Source: Bacillus amyloliquefaciens DSM 7 = ATCC 23350
GTDB lineage: Bacteria; Bacillota; Bacilli; Bacillales; Bacillaceae
NCBI RefSeq assembly: GCF_000196735.1
Contig: NC_014551.1
Span: forward strand, 686,501-750,500
Length of the DNA: 64,000 nucleotides
Direction: 5' to 3'
The position numbers and the translations under genes are program-made. Shown here in pieces: positions 35,609-45,581 of the stretch. The stretch's first letter is position 1. Every line of letters starts with the position of its first letter. The notes beneath the pieces were generated by a model. That model saw nothing but the letters and a program-made list of their open reading frames with translations. It made no database searches and was not told where the DNA came from.

Positions 35609-37537
35609 ATGAAGAAATTATTTTCTTACAGACTTAGTTTTTTTGTACTGGCTATTATTTTGTTTTGGGCCAAAACGTATTTAGCCTATCATGCTGAATT
35701 CAACCTTGGGGTGAAGGGGCCGACACAGCAGTTTCTGCTTGTGATCAATCCGTTCTCAAGCGCCATTTTCTTTTTAGGACTGGCATTGTTTGCGAAAGGC
35801 CGCAAATCAGCGATTATTATGGTGATTATTGATTTCATCATGACGTTTATTTTGTATGCAAATATCCTATTCTATCGATTCTTCGATGATTTCTTGACAT
35901 TCCCTAACTTAAAGCAATCCGGTAATGTCGGAAATATGGGAGACGGCATCTTCAGCATTATGTCCGGCCATGATATTTTATACTTTGTTGACATTATTAT
36001 TTTAATCGCACTGCTGGTGTGGAGACGTGAGCTGAAGGAATTCAAGCTGAAAAAACGTTATACGTCATTAATTATCGTTACGGGTATCGTTTTGTTCTTC
36101 ATTAACTTGGCGATTGCCGAAGAGGACCGCCCGGAGCTGTTGACAAGAACATTCGACCGCAACTACATTGTGAAATACTTAGGCCTTTATAATTACACGA
36201 TTTATGACGGCGTGCAGACGGCACAGACGGAAACGCAGCGGGCATATGCAAGCAGCGATGACCTGACGAGCGTTGAAAACTACACATCGTCGCATTACGC
36301 GAAGCCGGACGCCGAGTATTTCGGCAAGGCTAAAGGCAAAAACATCATTAAGATTCACTTGGAGAGTTTCCAATCGTTTTTGATCAATTACAAACTTGAC
36401 GGTAAAGAAGTCACGCCGTTCCTGAATAAACTCGCCCGCGGCGGAGAAGACATGACGTACTTTGATAACTTTTTCCACCAAACAGGCCAAGGTAAAACAT
36501 CTGACGCAGAGCTGATGATGGATAACAGCCTGTTCGGACTGCCTGAAGGGTCAGCCTTCGTGACAAAAGGAGAAAACACGTATCAATCGCTACCTGCCAT
36601 CCTTGACCAAAGTGAAGGCTATACAAGCGCCGTTTTACATGGTGACTACAAATCATTCTGGAACCGTGACCAGATTTACAAACATATCGGCTATGACAAA
36701 TTCTTTGACGCCAGCACATACGATATGTCTGACGACAACCTTGTCAATATGGGACTGAAGGATAAACCATTCTTTAAAGAATCCATTCCGAAGCTTCAAT
36801 CGCTGAAACAGCCGTTCTATGCGCATTTAATCACGCTGACGAACCATTATCCGTTTACGCTTGATGAAAAAGACGCAACGATCGAAAAAGCGAAAACGGG
36901 AGACGCGACTGTGGATGACTATTTCCAGACCGCACGTTATCTCGACGAAGCGCTTGAACAGTTCTTTAAAGACCTGAAATCGTCCGGTTTATATGACAAC
37001 TCGGTGATTATGATTTACGGAGACCACTACGGAATCTCTGAAAACCATAACCGCGCGATGAAAGAAATTCTCGGCAAAGAAATTACGCCTTATCAAAACG
37101 CGCAGAACCAGCGTGTGCCGCTTATGATTCACGTCCCTGGCAAAAAAGGCGGAGTGAACCATACGTACGGCGGTGAAATGGATGTAATGCCGACGATCCT
37201 TCACTTAGAAGGCATCGATTCTAAGAAATATATTAATTTCGGTACCGATCTCTTCTCGAAAGACCATGATGACACGGTGACGTTCCGTAACGGAGATTAC
37301 GTCACGCCGAAATATACTTCTATTTCCAATGTCGTATACGATACGAAGACAGGAAAAGAACTGAAAGGCAATCAGGAAACGAAAAACCTGAAAGCCAGAG
37401 TCACAGAGCAGCTGAAGCTGTCTGACAGCGTTATGTACAAAGACCTGCTCAGATTCCACAAAATGAACGACTTTACGCCGGTTGATCCGTCAAAATATCA
37501 TTACGGCAAAGAAAAGCTCAATCAGGATAATAAATAA
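35609..37537 (+). CDS. ltaSA: Stress-induced lipoteichoic acid synthase LtaSA (YfnI)
   Basis: 642 residues. It polymerises glycerol-phosphate from phosphatidylglycerol onto the glycolipid anchor outside the membrane. Five membrane helices occupy residues ~8-190; the extracellular sulfatase-fold domain follows. Metal-binding and catalytic residues are visible: E in IKIHLESFQSF, the nucleophile Thr in FFHQTGQGKTSDAE, and D-H in VIMIYGDHYGIS. ATG 35609 is preferred over GTG 35585 because of AGAGGT just upstream and the known N-terminus MKKLFSY. Under sigma-M control it makes longer chains when the envelope is stressed. DgkB recycles the diacylglycerol it releases. Confidence 0.95.
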   Translation: MKKLFSYRLSFFVLAIILFWAKTYLAYHAEFNLGVKGPTQQFLLVINPFSSAIFFLGLALFAKGRKSAIIMVIIDFIMTFILYANILFYRFFDDFLTFPNLKQSGNVGNMGDGIFSIMSGHDILYFVDIIILIALLVWRRELKEFKLKKRYTSLIIVTGIVLFFINLAIAEEDRPELLTRTFDRNYIVKYLGLYNYTIYDGVQTAQTETQRAYASSDDLTSVENYTSSHYAKPDAEYFGKAKGKNIIKIHLESFQSFLINYKLDGKEVTPFLNKLARGGEDMTYFDNFFHQTGQGKTSDAELMMDNSLFGLPEGSAFVTKGENTYQSLPAILDQSEGYTSAVLHGDYKSFWNRDQIYKHIGYDKFFDASTYDMSDDNLVNMGLKDKPFFKESIPKLQSLKQPFYAHLITLTNHYPFTLDEKDATIEKAKTGDATVDDYFQTARYLDEALEQFFKDLKSSGLYDNSVIMIYGDHYGISENHNRAMKEILGKEITPYQNAQNQRVPLMIHVPGKKGGVNHTYGGEMDVMPTILHLEGIDSKKYINFGTDLFSKDHDDTVTFRNGDYVTPKYTSISNVVYDTKTGKELKGNQETKNLKARVTEQLKLSDSVMYKDLLRFHKMNDFTPVDPSKYHYGKEKLNQDNK

Positions 37538-37540
37538 TAG

Positions 37541-37581
37541 AAAGAACCTTGCGGAATATCTTCCGTAAGGTTCTTTTTTTG
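37541..37581 (+). terminator. Terminator of ltaSA
   Basis: AGAACCTTGCGGAA pairs with TTCCGTAAGGTTCT over a 4-base loop, followed by seven T. Confidence 0.92.
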
Positions 37582-37623
37582 TGTGTATCTTCACTAATCT
37601 GAAAAAAGGGAGAGCTTTTGGTC

Positions 37624-37651
37624 ACAAAGGGCGCCAATCTCTCATATCTTA
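37624..37651 (+). promoter_or_regulatory. Sigma-K promoter of yfnHGFED
   Basis: AC (37624-37625), 17 bases, CATATCTTA (37643-37651), a full match to AC-N16/17-CATANNNTA. In B. subtilis this operon is expressed late in the mother cell. Confidence 0.75.
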
Positions 37652-37756
37652 CAGTAGATTTTGAAACCGGTAATAGAGAATCGGACAAATTATCGGGTTG
37701 GGTTTCTCTTGTACGGGCGGTTTCGAATCCAATATTCACAGAGAAGAGGGGTAGAG

Positions 37757-38521
37757 ATGAAAGCAGTCATTCTCTGCGGCGGGAAAGGAACGAGAATGAG
37801 CGAAATCACCAATGAACGTCCTAAACCGCTCGCCATGATTGGCGGAAAACCGATTCTATGGCATATTATGAAACTCTATCAATACTATGGCGTGAACGAA
37901 TTTATCCTGCTTCTTGGTTTCAAAGGAGAGATGATTAAGGAATATTTCTTAGATTATGATTGGAAGAATCACAGCATGACGCTGGACAGCTCTACCGGAG
38001 AAGTGCGGATATTGGGAAAATCCGAGCCGTGGAAAATTACTTTTTTAGACACGGGGGAACACACGCAGACGGCGGGGCGGCTTTTACAGGCAAAGGACAT
38101 CATCGGGGATGAAACCTTTCTAATGACGTACGGGGACGGACTGGCCAACATCAACATGTTTCATCTGATCAGCTATCATCAATCAAAAGGGGCTGCGGCA
38201 ACCGTCACCGGTATTGAGAAGACCTCGCAATTCGGGACGCTGAGAGTCGAAGACGGCATGGCGAAAAGCTTTTCTGAAAAAACCTCAAGCGACGGCATCA
38301 TCAACGGCGGATTCTTCGTGCTCAGCCCGAAGGTATTCGATTATCTGCCGAAAGACAGGGATGTCATGTTTGAAGAAGAACCGCTGAAGGAGCTGGCGAA
38401 GGCCGGCGAATTAGCTGTATACCGGCATTACGGATTCTGGACGGCGATCGATACGTATAAAAACCTGCTGGAAATCAACAAGATGTGGGATCAAGGACAA
38501 CATGTATGGAAGGTATGGTGA
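37757..38521 (+). CDS. yfnH: Glucose-1-phosphate cytidylyltransferase YfnH
   Basis: 254 residues. It makes CDP-glucose from CTP and glucose-1-phosphate. The nucleotidyltransferase start MKAVILCGGKGTRMSE (Gly-rich loop, then RPKPLAMIGGKPILWHIM) and metal Asp in TYGDGLANIN are intact. ATG 37757 follows GAGGGG; in-frame codons upstream belong to the leader. It is first in yfnHGFED, and the next gene uses its product. Confidence 0.95.
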   Translation: MKAVILCGGKGTRMSEITNERPKPLAMIGGKPILWHIMKLYQYYGVNEFILLLGFKGEMIKEYFLDYDWKNHSMTLDSSTGEVRILGKSEPWKITFLDTGEHTQTAGRLLQAKDIIGDETFLMTYGDGLANINMFHLISYHQSKGAAATVTGIEKTSQFGTLRVEDGMAKSFSEKTSSDGIINGGFFVLSPKVFDYLPKDRDVMFEEEPLKELAKAGELAVYRHYGFWTAIDTYKNLLEINKMWDQGQHVWKVW

Positions 38522-38527
38522 TCAGGT

Positions 38528-39496
38528 TTGAGTTTCTGGAAAAATAAAAATGTGTTTGTGACGGGATGTACAGGTCTTTTAGGAAGCTGCTTGGTGAAGG
38601 AACTGATCGATCAGGGGGCCAATGTGACAGGACTTGTCCGTGACACTGTGCCCAAATCAAATCTGTATCAGGGAGAACAAGTGAAGCAAATGAATATCGT
38701 GCAGGGCGCGCTTGAAGATCTGGATGTGATTGAGCGGGCGCTTGGCGAATATGAAATTGACACGGTCTTTCATTTAGCCGCTCAGGCGATCGTCGGTGTC
38801 GCAAACCGCAATCCGATTTCCACTTTTGAAGCCAATATTCTCGGCACATGGAACATCCTTGAAGCGTGCCGCAGACATCCGCTTATCAAGCGTGTGATCG
38901 TCGCTTCCAGTGATAAAGCATACGGCGACCAGCCGACACTGCCGTACGATGAAAACATGCCTCTTCAAGGCAAACATCCGTATGACGTGTCAAAAAGCTG
39001 TGCCGATCTGTTAAGCCACACATATTTTAATACGTACGGCCTTCCAGTCTGTATTACGCGCTGCGGCAATTTGTACGGCGGCGGGGATTTGAATTTCAAC
39101 CGGATCATTCCGCAGACGATTCAGCTCGTGCTGAACGGTGAAGCGCCGGAAATCCGCAGCGACGGCACATTTATCCGTGATTATTTTTATATCGAGGATG
39201 CGGTCGAAGCATACCTTTTGCTGGCGGAAAAGATGGAGGAGCTCAATCTTGCGGGAGAAGCGTTCAACTTCAGCAATGAGATTCAGCTGACGGTGCTGGA
39301 ACTGGTAGAAAAAATTCTTAAGGCCATGGACAGTGATCTGAAGCCGAAGGTGCTCAACCAGGGAAGCCACGAAATCAAGCATCAATATTTATCGGCTGAA
39401 AAGGCGAGGAAGCTTCTGAACTGGACACCCGCGCATGCCATTGATGAAGGATTGGAAAAAACGATTGAATGGTATAAAGCCTTTTTTCAAAAGTAA
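38528..39496 (+). CDS. yfnG: CDP-glucose 4,6-dehydratase-like protein YfnG
   Basis: 322-residue short-chain dehydrogenase/reductase of the extended sugar-nucleotide type. The NAD site is [18 protein letters not shown] (GxxGxxG), and the catalytic set is the Ser/Lys near [10 protein letters not shown] plus [11 protein letters not shown] (YxxxK). It should convert CDP-glucose from YfnH to the 4-keto-6-deoxy sugar. The start is a TTG at 38528, 6 bases after the yfnH stop; family alignment ([13 protein letters not shown]) supports it. The protein matches B. subtilis YfnG closely. Confidence 0.93.
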   Translation: MSFWKNKNVFVTGCTGLLGSCLVKELIDQGANVTGLVRDTVPKSNLYQGEQVKQMNIVQGALEDLDVIERALGEYEIDTVFHLAAQAIVGVANRNPISTFEANILGTWNILEACRRHPLIKRVIVASSDKAYGDQPTLPYDENMPLQGKHPYDVSKSCADLLSHTYFNTYGLPVCITRCGNLYGGGDLNFNRIIPQTIQLVLNGEAPEIRSDGTFIRDYFYIEDAVEAYLLLAEKMEELNLAGEAFNFSNEIQLTVLELVEKILKAMDSDLKPKVLNQGSHEIKHQYLSAEKARKLLNWTPAHAIDEGLEKTIEWYKAFFQK

Positions 39497-39520
39497 CAAA
39501 AACAGAGGTGAGATAAAGAC

Positions 39521-40432
39521 GTGACAAGCGCATATTGCACAGTTTTATCAAAAGGAAGGCTATATCAGGCCATCGCTTTATTCGGCTCATTGAAAGAGGT
39601 TCAGGCGGACGCCCCCATTTTTACTTTGTGCATGGATCAAGACACCTATGACGTGCTTCAAGCAATGCGGCCGGATAATGTCACCTTGATTCAGGTGTCG
39701 GCACTGGAAAATGAGGAGCTCCTTGAACTGAAGCGGACGAGGGATCAGAGCGAATACTGCTGGACGGTGAAGCCGGTATTTCTCGAATTCGTACTGGACG
39801 GACATCCGGACTTAGAGCGTGTCACGTACATTGATGCCGATTTGTTTTTCTTCGCTGATCCGCGCCCGATTTTTGAAAATCAGCCGGATTGTTCGGTGCT
39901 TCTGTCACGGGGCGATATCGTCATCCCCTCATTTGAAAAACAGGAAATTGACATGCTGCAGCGTCTTTTAGGCCGGTATAATTCCGGTTTTCTCAGCTTC
40001 AAAGCCGACCGGGCCGGCACAGATTGTCTCAAGTGGTGGAAAGAACGTTGCCTGGAAGAATGCAAAAATGCGCCGGGGGAAGGAAAATTCGGAGATCAGG
40101 GCTATTTGGATTACATGTCTGATCTGTTCCCGAATGTGTGTGACATTGCCACGCCCGGCGTGAATATCGGCCATTGGAATTACGGACGGCATACGTTTTC
40201 ATGGAAGGACGGGCGCCTTGTGCTCGAAGACGGAAGTCCGCTGATTTTCTATCATTTCAGCGGATATCGGATCGTCACAGCCAACGACATTCGGCAGATT
40301 CATGAGACGACCCGGACCGACCTGCCGTTTGTCCATCAGCTTTACCAGGACATTCTGAAGCAGGTGATCGGGACGGTCAGCGCCGTCTGCCCGGAGTTCA
40401 GCGGCTTTGCATCTGAGGATGATAACAAATAA
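39521..40432 (+). CDS. yfnF: Glycosyltransferase YfnF
   Basis: 303 residues, with the look of a GT8-like nucleotide-sugar transferase. The metal-binding DxD is in VTYIDADLFFFADPRPIF (~105-122), and FGDQGYLDYMSDLFP and LIFYHFSGYRI are shared with YfnD downstream. The start is GTG 39521 behind AGAGGTGAG. It is the third gene of the spore glycan operon. The acceptor and sugar are unknown; the linked CDP-sugar genes suggest a deoxyhexose. Confidence 0.88.
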   Translation: MTSAYCTVLSKGRLYQAIALFGSLKEVQADAPIFTLCMDQDTYDVLQAMRPDNVTLIQVSALENEELLELKRTRDQSEYCWTVKPVFLEFVLDGHPDLERVTYIDADLFFFADPRPIFENQPDCSVLLSRGDIVIPSFEKQEIDMLQRLLGRYNSGFLSFKADRAGTDCLKWWKERCLEECKNAPGEGKFGDQGYLDYMSDLFPNVCDIATPGVNIGHWNYGRHTFSWKDGRLVLEDGSPLIFYHFSGYRIVTANDIRQIHETTRTDLPFVHQLYQDILKQVIGTVSAVCPEFSGFASEDDNK

Positions 40433-40460
40433 ATGATCATATACAGGAAGTGAACAAAAA

Positions 40461-41621
40461 GTGAAGGCAAGCGTCATTGTTCCCGCATATAATTCCAAGG
40501 AGAGGCTGTATAACAGCCTGCTCTCCCTGAATGAACAGGAATGCACAGAGCCGTTCGAAGTAATTGTGGCTGACAACGGTTCAGAAGACGGAACCTTATC
40601 CATGCTTGAATCATTCAGCGCGAATTTTCCGCTGATTTTTGTGAGAATTAAAGAAAACAGAGGGATCGCTTACGGACGGAATCAGGCGGTTCGCAATGCC
40701 AGAGGCGATATTTTGATTTTCCATGACAGTGACATGCTTGCCGAAAAGGATTTGGTGGCTAAGCATATCAAGGCTCATGAGAACCGGGACGATCTTGTCG
40801 TTTGCGGTATGTTCTGGAAGCGGCTGTACAGCTTTTATTATGACCGCTTTGAAAAAGAGCATAAGGAAAAGCTAGCCGAACTGTATGAAGATCTGCCGGG
40901 AGATAAAGAGCCGCTTCTTGATGAAAGTGCGATCAGAGACGGAAGCTTTCTTGACCAATGCTTTGACTTAGATACCGATTTTATCCGCGCGCTGAAAAGT
41001 ATTTTGGGAAAATACGGGGACGATTTGAAAGGCTACCGTCTGCCGTGGCGTTTTTTCATTACGAACAATTCATCAGTGAAAAGACAGCACGTGGAAGATC
41101 TCGGCCTGTTTGATGAAGGCATTGTCAGATACGGCTTTGAGGATTATGATCTCGGCATCAGGCTTCATCAGTCGGGATTGGCGTTTCAGCTGCGGCGCGA
41201 TATCATGAGCGTCCATCAGGAGCATCCGAGCAACTGCGCTTCCGTTGATGACATCAGGACGAATATCGCGTACATGTGCGACAAGTACAATGATATTCAT
41301 TCGCTTGACGTGCACCTCGCATTTAACGGCCCATTTGATGCGGAGTTGACCAACAGCATTATGGCAGACATCGAAAAACTGCTTGATTATGAGAAATATG
41401 AAAGCCTGCTGCACATCTTTCTCGAGCTGCTGCACGTGGTTAAAGACCGCAACCTCGACCCGGACTGGAAGACGAAAAGCCCGCGTATCACGGCGAACAG
41501 CTTTCATCTGCCGGAGGTCCAAAAGCTTTTGTCAAAAGCGGAAAAAAAGCTGGGCGTCACGCACTTTGCCAGGGCGTTCAAAGCGCTGATTGCTGATTTA
41601 CTGCATGTGGATCTTAAATAA
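40461..41621 (+). CDS. yfnE: Family 2 glycosyltransferase YfnE
   Basis: 386 residues. The GT2 fold opens with MKASVIVPAYNSKERLYNSL, has VIVADNGSEDGTLSML, and the metal-binding Asp pair in ILIFHDSDMLAEKDL (~90-105). A second conserved block is NNSSVKRQHVEDLGLFDEG, then FEDYDLGIRLHQSG, the ED motif of GT2 enzymes. The C-terminal ~120 residues are helical. GTG 40461 follows AGGAAGTG. It lies between the two related transferases yfnF and yfnD. Confidence 0.88.
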   Translation: MKASVIVPAYNSKERLYNSLLSLNEQECTEPFEVIVADNGSEDGTLSMLESFSANFPLIFVRIKENRGIAYGRNQAVRNARGDILIFHDSDMLAEKDLVAKHIKAHENRDDLVVCGMFWKRLYSFYYDRFEKEHKEKLAELYEDLPGDKEPLLDESAIRDGSFLDQCFDLDTDFIRALKSILGKYGDDLKGYRLPWRFFITNNSSVKRQHVEDLGLFDEGIVRYGFEDYDLGIRLHQSGLAFQLRRDIMSVHQEHPSNCASVDDIRTNIAYMCDKYNDIHSLDVHLAFNGPFDAELTNSIMADIEKLLDYEKYESLLHIFLELLHVVKDRNLDPDWKTKSPRITANSFHLPEVQKLLSKAEKKLGVTHFARAFKALIADLLHVDLK

Positions 41622-41633
41622 ACTGGATGTGAT

Positions 41634-42575
41634 ATGGTGAGTAAATATCATTTTTCAACCATTGTTTCAAGAACGCATATCTTTAAACTGATGCCGATGA
41701 TTCATTCTCTCCATGAGCATTGCCGTGATTTTCATCTGTATGTGCTGTGTGTCGACCTGAAGGCGTATGAACTGCTTCAGCAGGTGCCGTGGGAGCATGT
41801 CACGGCGGTTCAGCTCCATGAAATGGAGGATCCGGAGCTGCTTGAAGCAAAGGGCGGCCGGACGTTTCATGAATATTGCTGGACGCTGAAGCCGGCATTT
41901 CTGTTCCATGTGATGACGGAGTATAAGGAAGCCGAATATTTTGCCCATTTGGATACCGATCTCTTTTTCTTCTCAGATGTGGATAGGCTGTTTGCGGAAA
42001 AGCCGGATGCTTCTCTTTTTCTGACGGATCACCGCAATTCAAAACGGTTTGCGTCCTATTACAAGCTGACCGGGCAGTACAACACCGGGTTTGTCGGCGC
42101 GCGGAATACTGAGGAAGCGTACCGGGCGGTCTGGCAATGGAGACAGGATTGTATCTCTTATTGTACCGTGGAGATGAATGAAGAAAAAAAGACATACGGT
42201 GATCAAAGGTATGTTGAAAAGTGGCCCGCGCAATTTGAACACGTCCATGTCTCGGAGTCGATCGGCGCGAATGCGGCGCTGTGGAATATTGAGAAATATA
42301 AAGTCAGCCTGCGCGACGGAGCTGTATATGTCAATGACACCCCGCTGATTTTTTATCATTTTTCCGGTTTTACACTCGTCACGGAGAACGAATTCAATCT
42401 GTGCTGGTACTATCACATCGATGACAAGGCGACAGTCAGCTATATTTACGTGCCGTATATCAAAAATATTAAAAAATGGATTGATGAAATTCAACAAGCG
42501 TTCCCAGATTTCAGAGACGGGTTTATTCCGAGATATGCGGTTCCTGACACTCATTTTTATACGGTTGAAACATAA
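41634..42575 (+). CDS. yfnD: Glycosyltransferase YfnD
   Basis: 313 residues, a paralogue of YfnF. Shared blocks are the N-terminal KYHFSTIVSRTHIFKLMPMI, the DxD in FAHLDTDLFFFSDVDRLF, the YNTGFVGARN block and TPLIFYHFSGFTLVTENE. ATG 41634 is used; a GTG three bases later is an alternative, and the ribosome site is weak, suggesting coupling to yfnE 12 bases upstream. It is the last gene of yfnHGFED and is followed by a strong terminator. Confidence 0.87.
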   Translation: MVSKYHFSTIVSRTHIFKLMPMIHSLHEHCRDFHLYVLCVDLKAYELLQQVPWEHVTAVQLHEMEDPELLEAKGGRTFHEYCWTLKPAFLFHVMTEYKEAEYFAHLDTDLFFFSDVDRLFAEKPDASLFLTDHRNSKRFASYYKLTGQYNTGFVGARNTEEAYRAVWQWRQDCISYCTVEMNEEKKTYGDQRYVEKWPAQFEHVHVSESIGANAALWNIEKYKVSLRDGAVYVNDTPLIFYHFSGFTLVTENEFNLCWYYHIDDKATVSYIYVPYIKNIKKWIDEIQQAFPDFRDGFIPRYAVPDTHFYTVET

Positions 42576-42607
42576 AAATCCCTGCCTTTTTGGCAGGGAT
42601 TTTTTTA
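42576..42607. terminator. Bidirectional terminator between yfnD and yfnC
   Basis: AAATCCCTGCC pairs with GGCAGGGATTT over a T loop, with an A run on the left and a T run on the right. Confidence 0.92.
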
Positions 42608-43834
42608 TGAGTGCCATTCTTTTAAGGTTTTGTCGCTCGGCAGGACAAAGGCGAGCAGGCCTAAAACGGGCAGAAAGGCGACGGCTGTCATGGTCGGCGT
42701 TAATCCCGCCGAATCAATGAGGGCGCCGAGCGCAACGGCTCCGATCGCTCCCATTCCGAAGGCGAGTCCGACCGTCAGCCCTGACATCGTGCCGATTTTC
42801 CCCGGAACAAGCTCCTGCGCGTAGACAACCGTTACGGAGAAGCTGGACATCAGGACAACGCCGATCAGGGCCAGTACGCCATAAGCGATGACAGGGCCCG
42901 CAAACGGAAGGAAAATCGTCAAGGGAGCCGATGCCATCATCGAAACGATGATGACGTTCCGCTTTCCGAAACGGTCTGCAAGCGGTCCGCCGAGAAACGT
43001 TCCCACAGCGCCGAAAAATAAAAAGACGAAGATGGAGCTCTGTGCCTGCTGAATGCTGACATGATAAGCATTCATCGCATAGAACGTATAAAAGTTGCCG
43101 ATTGCACTCACATACCAGGAGCGTGCGAAAATTAAGAAGATAATCATGATAAGGGCAAGAATAATCGGTTTTGTAATCACGGTCTGTACAGCGGCGGCCG
43201 GCGATTTTTTACTTGCGGCGCGCAAATGAATCAGGCGGTCTTTGTACCATTTGGCGATATAAATGAGAAACAGCACAGCGATTGCGGCGACAAGCGTAAA
43301 CCAGACAGAACCGAATTGACCGAGCGGAACGAGAATCAGCGCGGTAATCAATGGCGCCATCGCCTGGCCGGTATTTCCGCCGACCTGGTAAATCGATTGC
43401 GCCAAGCCGCGTTTATTGCCTGCCGCCATGTAAGCGACACGCGACCCTTCAGGATGAAAGACGGCGGAGCCAAGGCCGATAAAGAATACACAGCATAAAA
43501 TCGTCAGAAAAGACGGGGCGAACGCGAGGCCTAAAATGCCGAGCATGCTTGAGGTGAGTCCGAGCGGCAAAGCATACGGCATCGGGCGTTTATCCGTATA
43601 CCAGCCGATGACGGGCTGCATCACGGATGACACCATATTCAGCGTAAAGGCGATGATTCCGAGCTGCGTAAAGGTAAGGCTCATGGAACGTTCCAAAATA
43701 GGAAACATCGCAGGAATCACCGCTTGCAGCGAATCGTTCAGCAAATGACAGATCCCGATAATCAATAAAATGGAATACATGGTTGTCTCGGGACGTTGGA
43801 CAGGTTTTTCTTTCAGCGGGGCGGCAATTGCCAC
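42605..43834 (-). CDS. yfnC: MFS transporter YfnC (fosmidomycin-resistance type)
   Basis: 409 residues with 12 membrane helices. The FsrA-type features are LNDSLQAVIPAMFPILERS in the first loop region and GLGSAVFHPEGSRVAYMAAG in helix 4-5, followed by SIYQVGGNTGQAMAPL. The GTG start at 43834 is preceded by AAAGGAGGAGA. It exports an unknown drug or metabolite. It is convergent with the yfnHGFED operon and stands alone. The B. subtilis neighbour yfnB is absent here. Confidence 0.88.
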   Translation of the reverse strand: MAIAAPLKEKPVQRPETTMYSILLIIGICHLLNDSLQAVIPAMFPILERSMSLTFTQLGIIAFTLNMVSSVMQPVIGWYTDKRPMPYALPLGLTSSMLGILGLAFAPSFLTILCCVFFIGLGSAVFHPEGSRVAYMAAGNKRGLAQSIYQVGGNTGQAMAPLITALILVPLGQFGSVWFTLVAAIAVLFLIYIAKWYKDRLIHLRAASKKSPAAAVQTVITKPIILALIMIIFLIFARSWYVSAIGNFYTFYAMNAYHVSIQQAQSSIFVFLFFGAVGTFLGGPLADRFGKRNVIIVSMMASAPLTIFLPFAGPVIAYGVLALIGVVLMSSFSVTVVYAQELVPGKIGTMSGLTVGLAFGMGAIGAVALGALIDSAGLTPTMTAVAFLPVLGLLAFVLPSDKTLKEWHS

Positions 43835-43907
43835 AGTTATTCTCCTCCTTTTTCTGTAAGCGAAGCATACACCATATTATTCATAAGGTGAATGAATTAT
43901 CAAGAGC

Positions 43908-43950
43908 AAAAAAGGCTCTTCTTTCTCAAACCGAAAAAAGAGCCTCCCTT
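43908..43950 (-). terminator. Terminator of yfnA
   Basis: On the minus strand AGGCTCTT pairs with AAGAGCCT over a ~17-base loop, followed by six T. Confidence 0.75.
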
Positions 43951-43951
43951 T

Positions 43952-45337
43952 TTATTTGTTTAACAAACTGTGTTTTCTCGAATACACCATGTAAACGACG
44001 ATCCCGGCGGCGATCCAGATGACAAAGGAGAGCCACGTCACGCCCGGCAGGCTGCATGCGAGATAAAGGCATAAGCATGCGCTGATGATCGGCACAAAAG
44101 GCACGAAAGGAACACGGAAGGAAGATGTGATCTCCGGATGTTTCTTTCTTAAAACGATGACGGCGATCGCGATGACCGTAAAGGCCGCCAAAGTGCCCAT
44201 ATTGACAAGGTGCGCCAAGGTTCCCAAATCAATAAAACCCGCGATCCCGGCAGCGACAATTCCCGTCACCCAAGTGTTTTGAAACGGTGTTTTAAAGCGC
44301 GGGTGAACCTTGGAAAACATGCGGGGCAAAAGGCCGTCTCTGCTCATCGCAAATGTAAGGCGCACCTGAGCGTAAAGCAGAGCGAGCATTACCGTTGTAA
44401 TCCCGATAATCGCGCCGACGGAGATAATGCCCGCTATTTTGTTCTGGCCGACAAATTGGAGCGCAAAGGATACCGGATCTCCGACATTTAATTTGGTGTA
44501 CGGAAGCATTCCTGTCAGAACGAGCGACACCGTAATGTAAAGGATGGTGCAGATGGCGAGCGCGCCGATGATTCCGATCGGCATTGATTTCTGCGGATTT
44601 TTCACTTCTTCTGACGCGTTTGACACGGCATCAAATCCGAGATACGCGAAGAAAACGGTCGCGGCGCTCGCGATGACGCCTTTCATTCCGAACGGCATAA
44701 ACGGCGACCAGTTTTCCGGTTTCACGTAGCCGAAACCGACGATGATAAACAGCAGAATGATCGCAATTTTCATCAATACAATGACATTGTTAAAGCGGGT
44801 GCTTTCTTTCACGCCCCTTGAAACAATTGCGGTAATGACCAAAATAATGATAACGGCCGGCAGATTAAACACGGCGCCCGCTTTGCTTCCGGGTGCGGCG
44901 GTCAGCGCCTCCGGAAGATGCAGCCCGAAGCCTGCGAGAAGCGACTGGAAATACGATGACCAGCCGGTTGCGACGGCGGCGAGCGCGATGACATACTCAA
45001 GCATTAAGTCCCATCCGATTAAAAACGCGAGACATTCCCCGAGGGTGACATATGAGTACGTATATACGCTGCCTGAAATCGGAATGGATGAAGAAAATTC
45101 CGCATAACAAAACGCGGCGAGCGCGCAGGCAAGCCCCGCGAGCACAAACGAAAGAATCAAAGCCGGCCCTGCGCCTGTCGCGGCCACGGTCCCGGTAATC
45201 ACAAAAATCCCCGTGCCGACAACACAGCCGATTCCGAGTAAAACCAAGTCAAAAGCGCTTAACGAGCGGGCCAGACTGGTCTGTCTGCTCTGTGCCTTTA
45301 AGTCGGCCAGCGGCTTTTTCCGAAATAGTAAAGACAT
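43952..45337 (-). CDS. yfnA: Amino acid permease YfnA (APC family)
   Basis: 461 residues with 12 or so membrane helices. The first helix has the APC substrate loop GIGCVVGTGIFVITGTVAA, and FFAYLGFDAVSNASEEVKNP is the conserved helix 6 region of cationic-type permeases. ATG 45337 follows CAGGAGGACC. The substrate is not certain; B. subtilis YfnA has been linked to small neutral amino acid uptake. The gene is monocistronic with its own terminator and is divergent from yfmT. Confidence 0.9.
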   Translation of the reverse strand: MSLLFRKKPLADLKAQSRQTSLARSLSAFDLVLLGIGCVVGTGIFVITGTVAATGAGPALILSFVLAGLACALAAFCYAEFSSSIPISGSVYTYSYVTLGECLAFLIGWDLMLEYVIALAAVATGWSSYFQSLLAGFGLHLPEALTAAPGSKAGAVFNLPAVIIILVITAIVSRGVKESTRFNNVIVLMKIAIILLFIIVGFGYVKPENWSPFMPFGMKGVIASAATVFFAYLGFDAVSNASEEVKNPQKSMPIGIIGALAICTILYITVSLVLTGMLPYTKLNVGDPVSFALQFVGQNKIAGIISVGAIIGITTVMLALLYAQVRLTFAMSRDGLLPRMFSKVHPRFKTPFQNTWVTGIVAAGIAGFIDLGTLAHLVNMGTLAAFTVIAIAVIVLRKKHPEITSSFRVPFVPFVPIISACLCLYLACSLPGVTWLSFVIWIAAGIVVYMVYSRKHSLLNK

Positions 45338-45502
45338 ATGGGTCCTCCTGAAAATTCATAATATTCTCATCATTATATACACTGACGTTTGTATTATATT
45401 GTTGAAATTTCGCGCAGTCAATTAAAGAATTTTCCACTTTAAAAGGACAAAGCTCAAAAGCGTCGATGTGAGGAAGAGAAAGTAATTTTATCGTGAAATA
45501 GT

Positions 45503-45529
45503 TCAATTTTCTCACGTTAAGACCGATAC
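45503..45529 (+). promoter_or_regulatory. Sigma-D-like promoter of yfmT-yfmS
   Basis: TCAA (45503-45506), 15 bases, ACCGATAC (45522-45529), close to the motility sigma-D pattern TAAA-N15-GCCGATAT. It fits the chemoreceptor gene yfmS in this operon. Confidence 0.6.
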
Positions 45530-45581
45530 AAAAAATGACCCATTAACTATTTTCAAGTTTCGGTGAAAGGGAGATGTTTAC

